Source: Maribacter sp. MJ134
GTDB lineage: Bacteria > Bacteroidota > Bacteroidia > Flavobacteriales > Flavobacteriaceae
DNA: 64,000 bases
Direction of reading: 5' to 3'
Assembly: GCF_003970695.1 (NCBI RefSeq)
Contig: NZ_CP034570.1
Coordinates: 2,418,001 to 2,482,000, forward strand
Positions 46,165-53,964 of the stretch are shown here, piece after piece. Numbering within the stretch: the stretch's first letter is position 1; each line of letters begins with the position of its first letter. The notes under the pieces were generated by a model, which saw only the letters and a list, made by a program, of their open reading frames with translations, did not search any database and was not told where the DNA came from. A program made the translations under genes and the position numbers.

Positions 46165-47095
46165 GTTATATCCCGTTTTTCTAAAAGTGTCGCAATTGCA
46201 TATTTTAATTGTGGGCGGAGGCAACGTTGCTGAGGAGAAACTGACCTTTTTACTAAAATCCAGTCCTAATGCACAAGTGGAAATGATTTCTCCAATGTAT
46301 CGCAAGGGCACCATTGAATTGGCCGAAAAGCACCATGTAAAAATGCATAAGGGACGTTATAAAAAGAGGTTTTTGAGAAAAAAACACCTTGTCATCGCAA
46401 CAACAGAATTTCCAGAAGTAAACGAACAAGTTTATGCAGATTGCAGAAAACGTTCTATTTTAGTGAATGTGGCGGACAACCCACCTTTTTGCGATTTTTA
46501 TATGGGAGGTATCGTTACCAAAGGCAATGTAAAAGTCGCTATTTCCACGAATGGAAAATCGCCAACAACGGCCAAGCGCTTGCGCCAATTCTTTGAAGAT
46601 GTGATTCCGGAAAATATCGATGATTTGGTAAAGAACCTCAACGAATACCGCAAAACTATAAAAGGAGATTTTGAAGAAAAAGTAGAGACCCTGAACGAAT
46701 TTACTAAGGGGTTGGTCCAAAAAAAGAAAAGGATGAAAATAAGGATTAGAGGAAATTCCATACGATACCGGTTAACAAAATCAGAAGTGGAGACTTTTTG
46801 TGCAACGGGGCGTTATGAAGAATCTACGAACTTTGGTAATTCGGTATTCACTTATGTTTTGGAAGCCAAAGAAGCTACTGCTGTCCTAGATGCGGAGTTT
46901 AAAGACAATACGATTACCCTATTCATGTCCAAAGAAATGAGTGTGGGTTGGTATGCCTCTAATGAAATAGGCTTTAGGCATACCTCGGTCAGGGCCGATA
47001 ATTCCGAGCTTTCGCTTTTAGTAGAAAAGGATTTCGTGTGCATGGACGAGACCATTGAAGATCAATCCGATAATTATCCTAATCCAAAAGCGTAA
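46151..47095 (+). CDS. Precorrin-2 dehydrogenase fused to a small domain of unknown function
   Basis: I chose the ATG at 46151 (314 residues), which overlaps the kinase gene by 14 bp. Residues 1-194 are a CysG-N/Met8-like precorrin-2 dehydrogenase (HILIVGGGNVAEEKL, then VNVADNPPFCDFYMGGIVTKGN and AISTNGKSPTTAKRLR), for siroheme synthesis. From Met195 a second module begins, MKIRIRGNSIRYRLTKSEVE, resembling small stand-alone Bacteroidota proteins (DUF7009, from memory). The frame is continuous across the junction. An internal start at 46733 preceded by AAAAGG could also make the second module on its own. Confidence 0.88.
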   Translation: MEQNELYPVFLKVSQLHILIVGGGNVAEEKLTFLLKSSPNAQVEMISPMYRKGTIELAEKHHVKMHKGRYKKRFLRKKHLVIATTEFPEVNEQVYADCRKRSILVNVADNPPFCDFYMGGIVTKGNVKVAISTNGKSPTTAKRLRQFFEDVIPENIDDLVKNLNEYRKTIKGDFEEKVETLNEFTKGLVQKKKRMKIRIRGNSIRYRLTKSEVETFCATGRYEESTNFGNSVFTYVLEAKEATAVLDAEFKDNTITLFMSKEMSVGWYASNEIGFRHTSVRADNSELSLLVEKDFVCMDETIEDQSDNYPNPKA

Positions 47096-47099
47096 AAAC

Positions 47100-47130
47100 A
47101 AAAAAACCGACTTCTAAAAGTCGGCTTTTC
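47100..47130 (+). terminator. Bidirectional intrinsic terminator after the nir operon
   Basis: Stem CCGACTT/AAGTCGG (47107-47113 and 47118-47124) with loop CTAA is followed by CTTTTC. An A-run before it gives a U-run on the other strand. Confidence 0.8.
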
Positions 47131-47219
47131 CCTCTGTACAGGCCCTTCGGCTTCGCTCAGGATAAACTCCGAGACTTGCCTCTCCTTAAATGCAGTGAGC
47201 ATACGGATTATTCCTAACT

Positions 47220-47252
47220 AAAAAAGCCCCCCGTTTACCGAAGAGCTTTTAC
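47220..47252 (-). terminator. Terminator of the tRNA-Leu gene
   Basis: On the minus strand, just after the tRNA, AAAAGCTC and GGGCTTTT (pairing with one G-U) form a stem that ends in six T. Confidence 0.6.
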
Positions 47253-47256
47253 TTTG

Positions 47257-47338
47257 TACAGGCGGAGAGACTCGAACTCTCACACCTTGCGGCACTAGAT
47301 CCTAAGTCTAGCGTGTCTACCAATTCCACCACGCCTGC
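47257..47338 (-). tRNA. tRNA-Leu, anticodon UAG
   Basis: On the minus strand an 82-nt cloverleaf with a long variable arm can be drawn. The acceptor is GCAGGCG paired with CGCCTGT, and the D arm contains GGTAGACAC. The anticodon stem CTAGA/TCTAG has loop CTTAGGA, so the anticodon is TAG (reads CUA/CUG). The T loop is TTCGAGT and the discriminator base A. CCA is not encoded. Confidence 0.96.
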
Positions 47339-47603
47339 TTATCCGTTCTAAAACGGGATGCAAATATAAAGTAAAATTTGAAATTCACGCATAAGGTTTT
47401 ATCAAAAAATCTATTCTTCTTTTTCTTAGGGAATATCACATATCAAGAAAAGTTTCCTATCCCATTACACCTGACTCGAGCAAACATCAACGCTACATGG
47501 AGAACAATACTAATGAGAAAACATAATCGAAAAGTGGGTCCTAAATAAGTCCGTTATAGAACATCTTCTTTTGTATTTTTGCAGCTACTTATAACAACGT
47601 CAC

Positions 47604-48992
47604 ATGCAAAACATTACCGAATACATTTCCCAACATAAAAAACGCTTTGTAGAGGAGCTCATCAATTTACTCAAAATACCTTCTATAAGTGCGGATAATG
47701 CCTATTCCAAAGATGTACTTCGTACGGCAGCATCCGTAAAAGACGCACTAGAAAAGGCGGGTTGCGATGTAGTGGAAATTCATGAAACAGAAGGCTATCC
47801 TATTGTTTACGGAGAGAAAATAATAAACGAAACCTTACCTACGGTCTTGGTATACGGACATTATGATGTACAACCGCCAGACCCATTAGACTTATGGAAC
47901 TCACCACCGTTTGAACCTGTCATCCAAAAAACCGACCTACATCCAGAAGGGGCCATATTCGCTAGAGGTGCTTGTGATGACAAGGGGCAGATGTACATGC
48001 ACGTAAAAGCCTTGGAACTTATGGTAGAAACAGGTCGGCTACCCTGTAACGTAAAATTCATGATAGAGGGCGAGGAAGAAGTGGGTAGTAACAATCTGGC
48101 CATTTACGTTGCCGAGAATAGGGAAAAACTGTCCAACGATATTATTCTTATTTCGGATACGGGCATGATCGCTAACGATATTCCTTCTATCACTACCGGA
48201 CTAAGAGGTTTAAGTTATGTTGAAGTAGAAGTTACGGGTCCCAATAGAGACCTTCACTCCGGCCTTTATGGTGGTGCAGTGGCCAATCCCATCAATATTT
48301 TAACCAAAATGATTGCCGGTCTGCATGATGAGAATAATCGTATTACCATTCCAGGTTTTTACGACAACGTAGAAGAACTTTCTACAGGGGAACGAGCGGA
48401 GATGGCCAAAGCCCCTTTTAGTTTGGAAGCCTATAAGAAAGCATTGGATATTGACGCAGTTTATGGGGAAAAAGGGTATACGACCAATGAGCGCAATGCC
48501 ATACGCCCCACACTAGATGTCAATGGTATATGGGGAGGTTATACTGGCGAAGGTGCCAAAACCGTTATTGCCAGTAAGGCTTTTGCCAAAATTAGCATGC
48601 GTTTGGTACCCAATCAGGATTGGAAAGAAATAACGACACTTTTCAAAAACCATTTTGAAAATAGTGCCCCCGAGGGAGTCAAGGTAAAGGTGACTCCCCA
48701 TCACGGTGGTCAGGGCTACGTTACGCCTATAGATACAATTGGTTACAAAGCGGCCTCAAAAGCCTACGAAACTACCTTTGGCAAAAAACCTATTCCGCAA
48801 CGTAGTGGTGGTAGCATTCCCATTGTATCCCTTTTTGAGCAGGAACTTGGAAGTAAAACCATTCTCATGGGGTTTGGCCTGGATAGCGACGCCATTCATT
48901 CCCCTAACGAGCATTTTGGCGTGTGGAATTATTTAAAAGGTATAGAGACCATTCCGTATTTCTATCAATACTTTACGGAGATGAATTCTTAA
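47604..48992 (+). CDS. M20-family dipeptidase
   Basis: A 462-residue zinc peptidase. Metal and catalytic motifs are VYGHYDVQP (His86, Asp88), RGACDDKGQ (Asp125/126) and EGEEEVGS (about 155-162), with the late His in DAIHSPNEHFG. The insert domain has DLHSGLYGG. No signal peptide, so cytoplasmic. It probably hydrolyses dipeptides. It stands alone 265 bp after the tRNA gene. Confidence 0.95.
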   Translation: MQNITEYISQHKKRFVEELINLLKIPSISADNAYSKDVLRTAASVKDALEKAGCDVVEIHETEGYPIVYGEKIINETLPTVLVYGHYDVQPPDPLDLWNSPPFEPVIQKTDLHPEGAIFARGACDDKGQMYMHVKALELMVETGRLPCNVKFMIEGEEEVGSNNLAIYVAENREKLSNDIILISDTGMIANDIPSITTGLRGLSYVEVEVTGPNRDLHSGLYGGAVANPINILTKMIAGLHDENNRITIPGFYDNVEELSTGERAEMAKAPFSLEAYKKALDIDAVYGEKGYTTNERNAIRPTLDVNGIWGGYTGEGAKTVIASKAFAKISMRLVPNQDWKEITTLFKNHFENSAPEGVKVKVTPHHGGQGYVTPIDTIGYKAASKAYETTFGKKPIPQRSGGSIPIVSLFEQELGSKTILMGFGLDSDAIHSPNEHFGVWNYLKGIETIPYFYQYFTEMNS

Positions 48993-49057
48993 ATAAAAGC
49001 AAGATGGCTGCGCTTTTAGAACACGAATAAGAACAAGCTGTATTCTAGTTTCTAAAA

Positions 49058-49639
49058 TTATATTTTTTTCACGTATTTGGTAATGAGAACGGTCTGTGTG
49101 GGTCCCACTTTGCCTTCAATGTATTCAGCGTTCTCACAATCAAGTGAAATTCTGCGAACGGCCGTACCTTGTTTGGCCACTTGACTGGACCCTTTTATTT
49201 TGAGGTCTTTGATAAGTACTACACTATCTCCATTCTCTAGAATAACGCCGTTCACATCTCTGTGAATAATTTTTTCATTTTCAGAAAGTCCTTCCCCCGT
49301 AGCTTTGGCCCATTCCAAGACAGAATCCTCCAAATACATCATGTCCAACAAATCGTTTGGCCAGCCCTCCGTTTTCTTTAATCTTTGAAGCATTCGCCAC
49401 GCCACTACCTTAACCGTATCGTACTCGCTCCAAATACTGTCATTTAAACAACGCCAATGGTTAGGGTCCATTTCAGCTGCTTTTTCAATTTGCGATCGGC
49501 AGGTATTACAAGCCAGTAGACTTACGTCCAGCCCACTAATAGAAACTGGTGGCACCTCGTAAATATCTAAATCTGTAGTTGCGGCACAAAGCTCACAAGC
49601 AGTACCGCTGCGCTCCTGTAAATCGGTCAATACACTCAT
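49058..49639 (-). CDS. PhnA-like zinc-ribbon protein
   Basis: A 193-residue protein with two CxxC pairs (CELC near residue 15, CNTC near 45) and the C-terminal PhnA domain: VNGVILENGDSVVLIKDLKIKGSS, then AVRRISLDCENAEYIEGKVG. It is longer than E. coli PhnA because of an acidic helical middle. The true function of the family is unclear despite the alkylphosphonate name. It is convergent with the dipeptidase gene and divergent from blaI. Confidence 0.85.
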   Translation of the reverse strand: MSVLTDLQERSGTACELCAATTDLDIYEVPPVSISGLDVSLLACNTCRSQIEKAAEMDPNHWRCLNDSIWSEYDTVKVVAWRMLQRLKKTEGWPNDLLDMMYLEDSVLEWAKATGEGLSENEKIIHRDVNGVILENGDSVVLIKDLKIKGSSQVAKQGTAVRRISLDCENAEYIEGKVGPTQTVLITKYVKKI

Positions 49640-49693
49640 TAAAAATGAATTTAAGGAACAAACTTAATCTTTTTACATCAAGCAAGATATATG

Positions 49694-49795
49694 TTTGGGG
49701 CGTTACCCTAAAAAAGGGTCGGGCTATACATTACAAGTCCGTTTTACCCTTACGGGAAAATCCGGGCTTTCCATTTCTATCCCTAACGCAAAATC
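49694..49795 (+). other. Possible conserved structured intergenic element
   Basis: This stretch between the PhnA-like gene and blaI has two short hairpins, ACCCT/AGGGT (49705-49709 with 49715-49719) and TTTT-CCC/GGG-AAAA (49742-49760, one bulged A), with GGGTCGGGCT between them. The wording GGGCGTT...GGGTCGGGCTAT... is familiar to me from other Bacteroidota spacers, but I cannot name it. Confidence 0.35.
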
Positions 49796-49806
49796 AAAAA
49801 TTAAAC

Positions 49807-49848
49807 TCTACACTTGTAGAATTAAAATTTTTATTCTATGTTTGTAGA
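49807..49848 (+). promoter_or_regulatory. blaI promoter with two operator copies
   Basis: TCTACA-CT-TGTAGA (49807-49820) and TCTATG-TT-TGTAGA (49835-49848) are two copies of an inverted repeat 28 bp apart. The first overlaps a TTG at 49814-49816 and the second contains TATGTTTG (49837-49844), a perfect TAnnTTTG. TTG-N20-TAnnTTTG is a good Bacteroidota promoter. BlaI/MecI repressors bind TACA/TGTA repeats, so this is a likely self-repressed promoter. Confidence 0.78.
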
Positions 49849-49869
49849 GTTAATTCTAAGAACGTAGAA

Positions 49870-50235
49870 ATGCAGCTATCAAAAACCGAGGAAGAACTAA
49901 TGAATATCATATGGAAGCAAAAAAAAGCCTTTATGAAAGATTTACTGGACTCCTACGAAGAACCCAAACCAGCGACCACCACCATAGCCACCCTTTTAAA
50001 AAGGATGACGGACAAAGGTTATATCGCATACAAAAGCTATGGTAGAAGCAGGGAATACTACCCTTTGGTAAAGAAGAAAGACTATTTCTCTAAACACGTA
50101 AACGGACTCATTAAAAATTTTTTCAACGATAGTCCAGGTCAGTTTGCCTCATTTTTTACTCAGGAAACAGACCTCAGCAAAAAAGAACTGGAAGCATTAA
50201 AAAAACTAATAGACGACGAAATCAAAAAGAAATAA
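49870..50235 (+). CDS. BlaI/MecI-family transcriptional repressor
   Basis: A 121-residue winged-helix repressor. I chose the ATG at 49870 (MQLSKTEEELMNIIWKQK). The frame stays open upstream but crosses the operators and has no family similarity. TTTIATLLKRMTDKGYIAYKSYGRSREYYPLV is the DNA-binding wing region. The gene lies 2 bp before an M56 peptidase gene, the standard sensor-repressor pair in which the peptidase leads to cleavage of the repressor. Confidence 0.93.
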   Translation: MQLSKTEEELMNIIWKQKKAFMKDLLDSYEEPKPATTTIATLLKRMTDKGYIAYKSYGRSREYYPLVKKKDYFSKHVNGLIKNFFNDSPGQFASFFTQETDLSKKELEALKKLIDDEIKKK

Positions 50236-50237
50236 TA

Positions 50238-52730
50238 ATGTTGATATATCTATTAAAATCCGGGGCCTGCATGGCCGTATTTCTGCTTTTTTACAAACTA
50301 TTCTTAGAGCAAGAGAACATGCATGTTTTTAAGAGATTCTTCTTATTAACGGCAATTGTAGCCTCCTTTTTAATACCAGGCATCGTATTTACCTCCTATG
50401 TGGAAACCGTTTCGGAAAACATCGAAAACATTGCTAATGTGCCTTATGTAGCCGTGGTTTCCAATGAACCCAAAGATTTAGATATGATCAACTGGAGTTT
50501 GATAATGACCACTATATATTTAATAGGAATCATTTTTTTTAGTTTCCGGTTCTTTAGAAACCTCTTTCAAATTTTAAGACGCATTAAAAGAAACCCAAAC
50601 TTTAAGGCAGCTTCAAGTGTTAGAGTTCTTCTAAAAGAAGTACTACCACCGCATACGTTCCTTAGTTATATTTTTTTGAATAAGAAAAAGTATGAAGAGA
50701 ATGCTATCCCCAAAGAAGTATTGCTACATGAAGAAACACATGCCAAGCAACGCCATAGCCTAGATGTCCTTTTCGTAGAATTTCTACAAGTAATACTATG
50801 GTTTAATCCCCTAGTCTATCTCTATAAAAAAGCGATAAAACTAAATCATGAATTTTTGGCAGATAATGCCGTACTACAACAAGAAATACACACTAAAAAT
50901 TACCAGAATACATTACTGTCCTATTTATCAAAGGAAAGTCTGGAAAAATATCAGTCGACCGGCATTGCAAACGCCATTAATTATTCATCAATCAAAAAAC
51001 GATTTACCGTCATGAAAAAAAGAACATCAAAAAAAGCAGCAGTTTTACGTGGACTATTGGTATTTCCACTTTTAGCCTTACTTCTTTACAGTTTTACTGA
51101 AACTAAAATTATTGAAATACAATCAAAAAAAGCAGTCCCAAATAGCGGGTATTCCCCTTACCAGAAAGTCAAAGGAGAAATTTATCAAAAAGCCACAGCT
51201 AAGGATTTCGCCAAATGGATAGATGCCAAGGAATATGCACTTTGGCTTGACGATAAAAATATCAATAATACGGCTCTAAAAAACTTAGACCCTAATCAGA
51301 TAGTCCATTTCGTGAGTAGTTTTGTTTATGAGAATGCGAGAAGTACTAAATATCCGCAACCCTTTCAGGTTCATTTATATACCAAAAATGGTTTAGAAAA
51401 AATAGTTTATCAAAACGAAAACTTAATAGAAATTAATATCAATAATAAAGGGCAATTACTGGTTCAAGAAGAATTGGTTCCTTTGGGTAATCTGCCTGAG
51501 TTTCTCTCTAAAATTAATCAACACTTATCGTTTAATCAACGAAAAAAGGTCTTACACTTTATTATCAAAGTGGACTTCAAGACCCCAAAAGATGTAATAA
51601 AGCAGGTAAACCAAATAGTTACCGATTACGGTTCTGCTATCATTGAAATTATTGGCCCAGAGAATTCATCCCAACCTTCTAAACAAAGAAACATAACCAG
51701 AGCGGAAATAAAGGAGTACAACGCCTTAGCCAAAAAGTATAATGAAATGGATAGCGACCGTATGCGTATTCTAAAAAGTGATGTAGAACGTTTGGAATTC
51801 ATCTATAGTCTAATGTCGGACAAGCAAAAAGCCGACGCTGAACCCTTTCCAGATTTTCCGGAACCACCACCGGCACCACAAGCATCGAATTCAATAAATT
51901 CTCCAATTGCGCCAAAAAGCCCTAGGGTACTAAAGGGCAGGGTAAGCAACGTGCCGCCGCCACCAAATGTGAATCATCCCAAAACCATAACAGGGAGAGT
52001 AAGTAAGGTACCTGCGCCACCACAACCGATGGACCCATTAGACCATGTGGTTAATATGGCTAAAAAGGGAGCAATATTTTTTTATGAAGGAAAGGAAATT
52101 TCATCGGACAAAGCCATTAAGCTAATAAAGAACAATAAAAACTTCAATATATCTACAACAAAAAGTAATTCTAAAAAGCCTAAGGTAAAAATTTCAAAAG
52201 AGCCAATCTCTATTAAAAGTAGTTCTTCGGGTATAAATCTAGAAACCGGAAATATTAAAGTAAACGGCAAAGAATTATTTTATAGTACTAAAAATGGAAT
52301 AACGAGTTATTTTAATGAATTTGGGCAACAAGTAGATAAAAAGGGAGAAAAACTAACCAGTTTAAATAAACAAAACCCTACATTTTATTTCAATGGAAAT
52401 AAAATATCCTCGGAAAAAGCACATAGATTATTACAAAATAATAAATCAATACAAGTTACCACTGAAACGTATTCCGACGAAGAATATGCTATTGTTTTGT
52501 CTGACTTAAGTAAATCGTCCGATAACACAAATTACAATCACAACCCTAATCCGAATTCGGCCATAGACTTAACAGAGATGATAGCAAAAGAGGCTCTATT
52601 CTTCTATAACAACGAACCCATATCCGCTGAAAAAGCATTATGGCTAACTCAAAACGAGCACATTGACCGTGTAAACAACGTAGGGTCCAGAACAGGAAAA
52701 CCTAAGGTTTACCTTTGGAAAAAAGTTTAA
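50238..52730 (+). CDS. M56 (BlaR1-type) membrane metallopeptidase with repeated C-terminal domain
   Basis: An 830-residue protein with membrane segments at about 5-22, 34-53, 88-107 and 272-290 and the zinc motif HEETH at 164-168. The large C-terminal part is not a penicillin-binding domain. It has a proline-rich stretch (about 535-595) and three copies of a module with the pattern FFxxxxISSxKAxxL (near residues 612, 714 and 786). The signal it senses is unknown. It is translationally close to blaI (2 bp). Confidence 0.9.
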   Translation: MLIYLLKSGACMAVFLLFYKLFLEQENMHVFKRFFLLTAIVASFLIPGIVFTSYVETVSENIENIANVPYVAVVSNEPKDLDMINWSLIMTTIYLIGIIFFSFRFFRNLFQILRRIKRNPNFKAASSVRVLLKEVLPPHTFLSYIFLNKKKYEENAIPKEVLLHEETHAKQRHSLDVLFVEFLQVILWFNPLVYLYKKAIKLNHEFLADNAVLQQEIHTKNYQNTLLSYLSKESLEKYQSTGIANAINYSSIKKRFTVMKKRTSKKAAVLRGLLVFPLLALLLYSFTETKIIEIQSKKAVPNSGYSPYQKVKGEIYQKATAKDFAKWIDAKEYALWLDDKNINNTALKNLDPNQIVHFVSSFVYENARSTKYPQPFQVHLYTKNGLEKIVYQNENLIEININNKGQLLVQEELVPLGNLPEFLSKINQHLSFNQRKKVLHFIIKVDFKTPKDVIKQVNQIVTDYGSAIIEIIGPENSSQPSKQRNITRAEIKEYNALAKKYNEMDSDRMRILKSDVERLEFIYSLMSDKQKADAEPFPDFPEPPPAPQASNSINSPIAPKSPRVLKGRVSNVPPPPNVNHPKTITGRVSKVPAPPQPMDPLDHVVNMAKKGAIFFYEGKEISSDKAIKLIKNNKNFNISTTKSNSKKPKVKISKEPISIKSSSSGINLETGNIKVNGKELFYSTKNGITSYFNEFGQQVDKKGEKLTSLNKQNPTFYFNGNKISSEKAHRLLQNNKSIQVTTETYSDEEYAIVLSDLSKSSDNTNYNHNPNPNSAIDLTEMIAKEALFFYNNEPISAEKALWLTQNEHIDRVNNVGSRTGKPKVYLWKKV

Positions 52731-52770
52731 AACTCTTGGTCATCGTAAACTAAAATCACAATTCACTGTT

Positions 52771-52796
52771 AAAGCCCTCCGAAAGAGGGCTTTTTG
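52771..52796 (+). terminator. Intrinsic terminator after the M56 gene
   Basis: Stem AAAGCCCTC/GAGGGCTTT (52771-52779 and 52785-52793, loop CGAAA) with a following T-run. Confidence 0.88.
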
Positions 52797-52860
52797 TGTA
52801 ACAAATTACTAGAAATAGCGTTCTAACCTTTAAATCATCATCAATCAAAATCAGTACACT

Positions 52861-53961
52861 ATGTTACAGCACTTTTTCATCCTTTGCTCCGGGGCGGATT
52901 CCGAAATTTTAAAAACCTGTTCCAAAGGGGAACAGAACAAATATGCAGGCATCGGCGCCACGGTATTTTTTACCGCTGTGATGGCATTTATTGCAAGTAG
53001 CTATGCCTTATATACTGTTTTTGACAGCGTTTATGCAGCGATATTCTTTGGCTTTATATGGGGTCTTCTTATTTTTAATCTAGACCGGTTCATAGTTTCT
53101 ACCATCAAAAAAAGGGCTAATTTTTCACAAGAGTTATTACAAGCTACACCGAGAATTATACTAGCACTTATCATTGCAGTGGTCATTTCCAAACCCTTGG
53201 AAATGAAAATTTTTGAGAAAGAAATCAACCAGGTCCTACTAGAACAGAAGAACGAACTTACCCTTACCAACAAGGAACAACTAGCGCTGCAGTACGCACC
53301 ATCCGTTGCTAATTTAAATCAAGATATTAACGCTTTAAAAGCGGAAATAGCCCTAAAAGAGGCAGAAACCAACGCACTTTATGACACGTATATTTCCGAA
53401 GCGGAAGGTACTGCCGGCACCAAACTTTTAGGTAAAGGTCCTGTATATGCTGAAAAGCGAGAAAAACATGACGCTGCTCTTGCGGAGCTTCAATCACTAA
53501 AATCTACTAACGCTGAAAAAATTTCGGGTATAGAAGCGGACATTACAGCCTTAAATAAGGAATATGCCGATGTGGTGAAAAATTCCCAGCCCATCATTGA
53601 TGGTTTTGATGGTTTAATGGCACGCATCACCGCTTTGGGAGAATTACCATGGTTTCCATCCTTCTTTATTTTTCTATTGTTCCTAGCCATCGAAACCTCT
53701 CCCATTATCGCAAAACTTTTAGCGCCAAAAGGTGAGTATGATATAAAGCTGGAAGAAGAAGAAAGTATCCTAGCTTCATGGGTGGCCCAAAAAGTGGCCC
53801 AACGTAAACTAATTGTATCTACGGATAGTGATATCAACCAAAAAATCTATGAAGACCTTAAAGGTGAAGAAGAACTTTATGGGTACAAGAAGAAAAAAGC
53901 CGAAGAATTACTTCGTTTACAAGCCGATACATTCCATGAGGTACAGGTTAAAAATCTTTAA
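52861..53961 (+). CDS. DUF4407 membrane protein
   Basis: A 366-residue protein with membrane spans at about 28-50, 56-73, 93-110 and 250-270, and a long charged coiled-coil region between the third and fourth (about 115-240). NLDRFIVSTIKK and ETSPIIAKLLAPKGEYD are recognisable DUF4407 features. The function is unknown to me. It stands alone between a terminator and a convergent gene. Confidence 0.88.
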   Translation: MLQHFFILCSGADSEILKTCSKGEQNKYAGIGATVFFTAVMAFIASSYALYTVFDSVYAAIFFGFIWGLLIFNLDRFIVSTIKKRANFSQELLQATPRIILALIIAVVISKPLEMKIFEKEINQVLLEQKNELTLTNKEQLALQYAPSVANLNQDINALKAEIALKEAETNALYDTYISEAEGTAGTKLLGKGPVYAEKREKHDAALAELQSLKSTNAEKISGIEADITALNKEYADVVKNSQPIIDGFDGLMARITALGELPWFPSFFIFLLFLAIETSPIIAKLLAPKGEYDIKLEEEESILASWVAQKVAQRKLIVSTDSDINQKIYEDLKGEEELYGYKKKKAEELLRLQADTFHEVQVKNL

Positions 53962-53964
53962 CTG

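Noticed and set aside
47141-47166. Short CTTCGGCTTCGCTCAGG-like stretch as a mobile element remnant
   Set aside because: Too short to support any element. I only recognise it as a common kind of flavobacterial spacer text.
48994-49018. Terminator between the dipeptidase and PhnA-like genes (TAAAAGC/GCTTTTA)
   Set aside because: The stem is weak and no clear T-run follows on either strand.
49579-49869. Long upstream extension of the blaI frame
   Set aside because: It runs through the PhnA-like gene start, the structured element and the operators. BlaI similarity starts at 49870.
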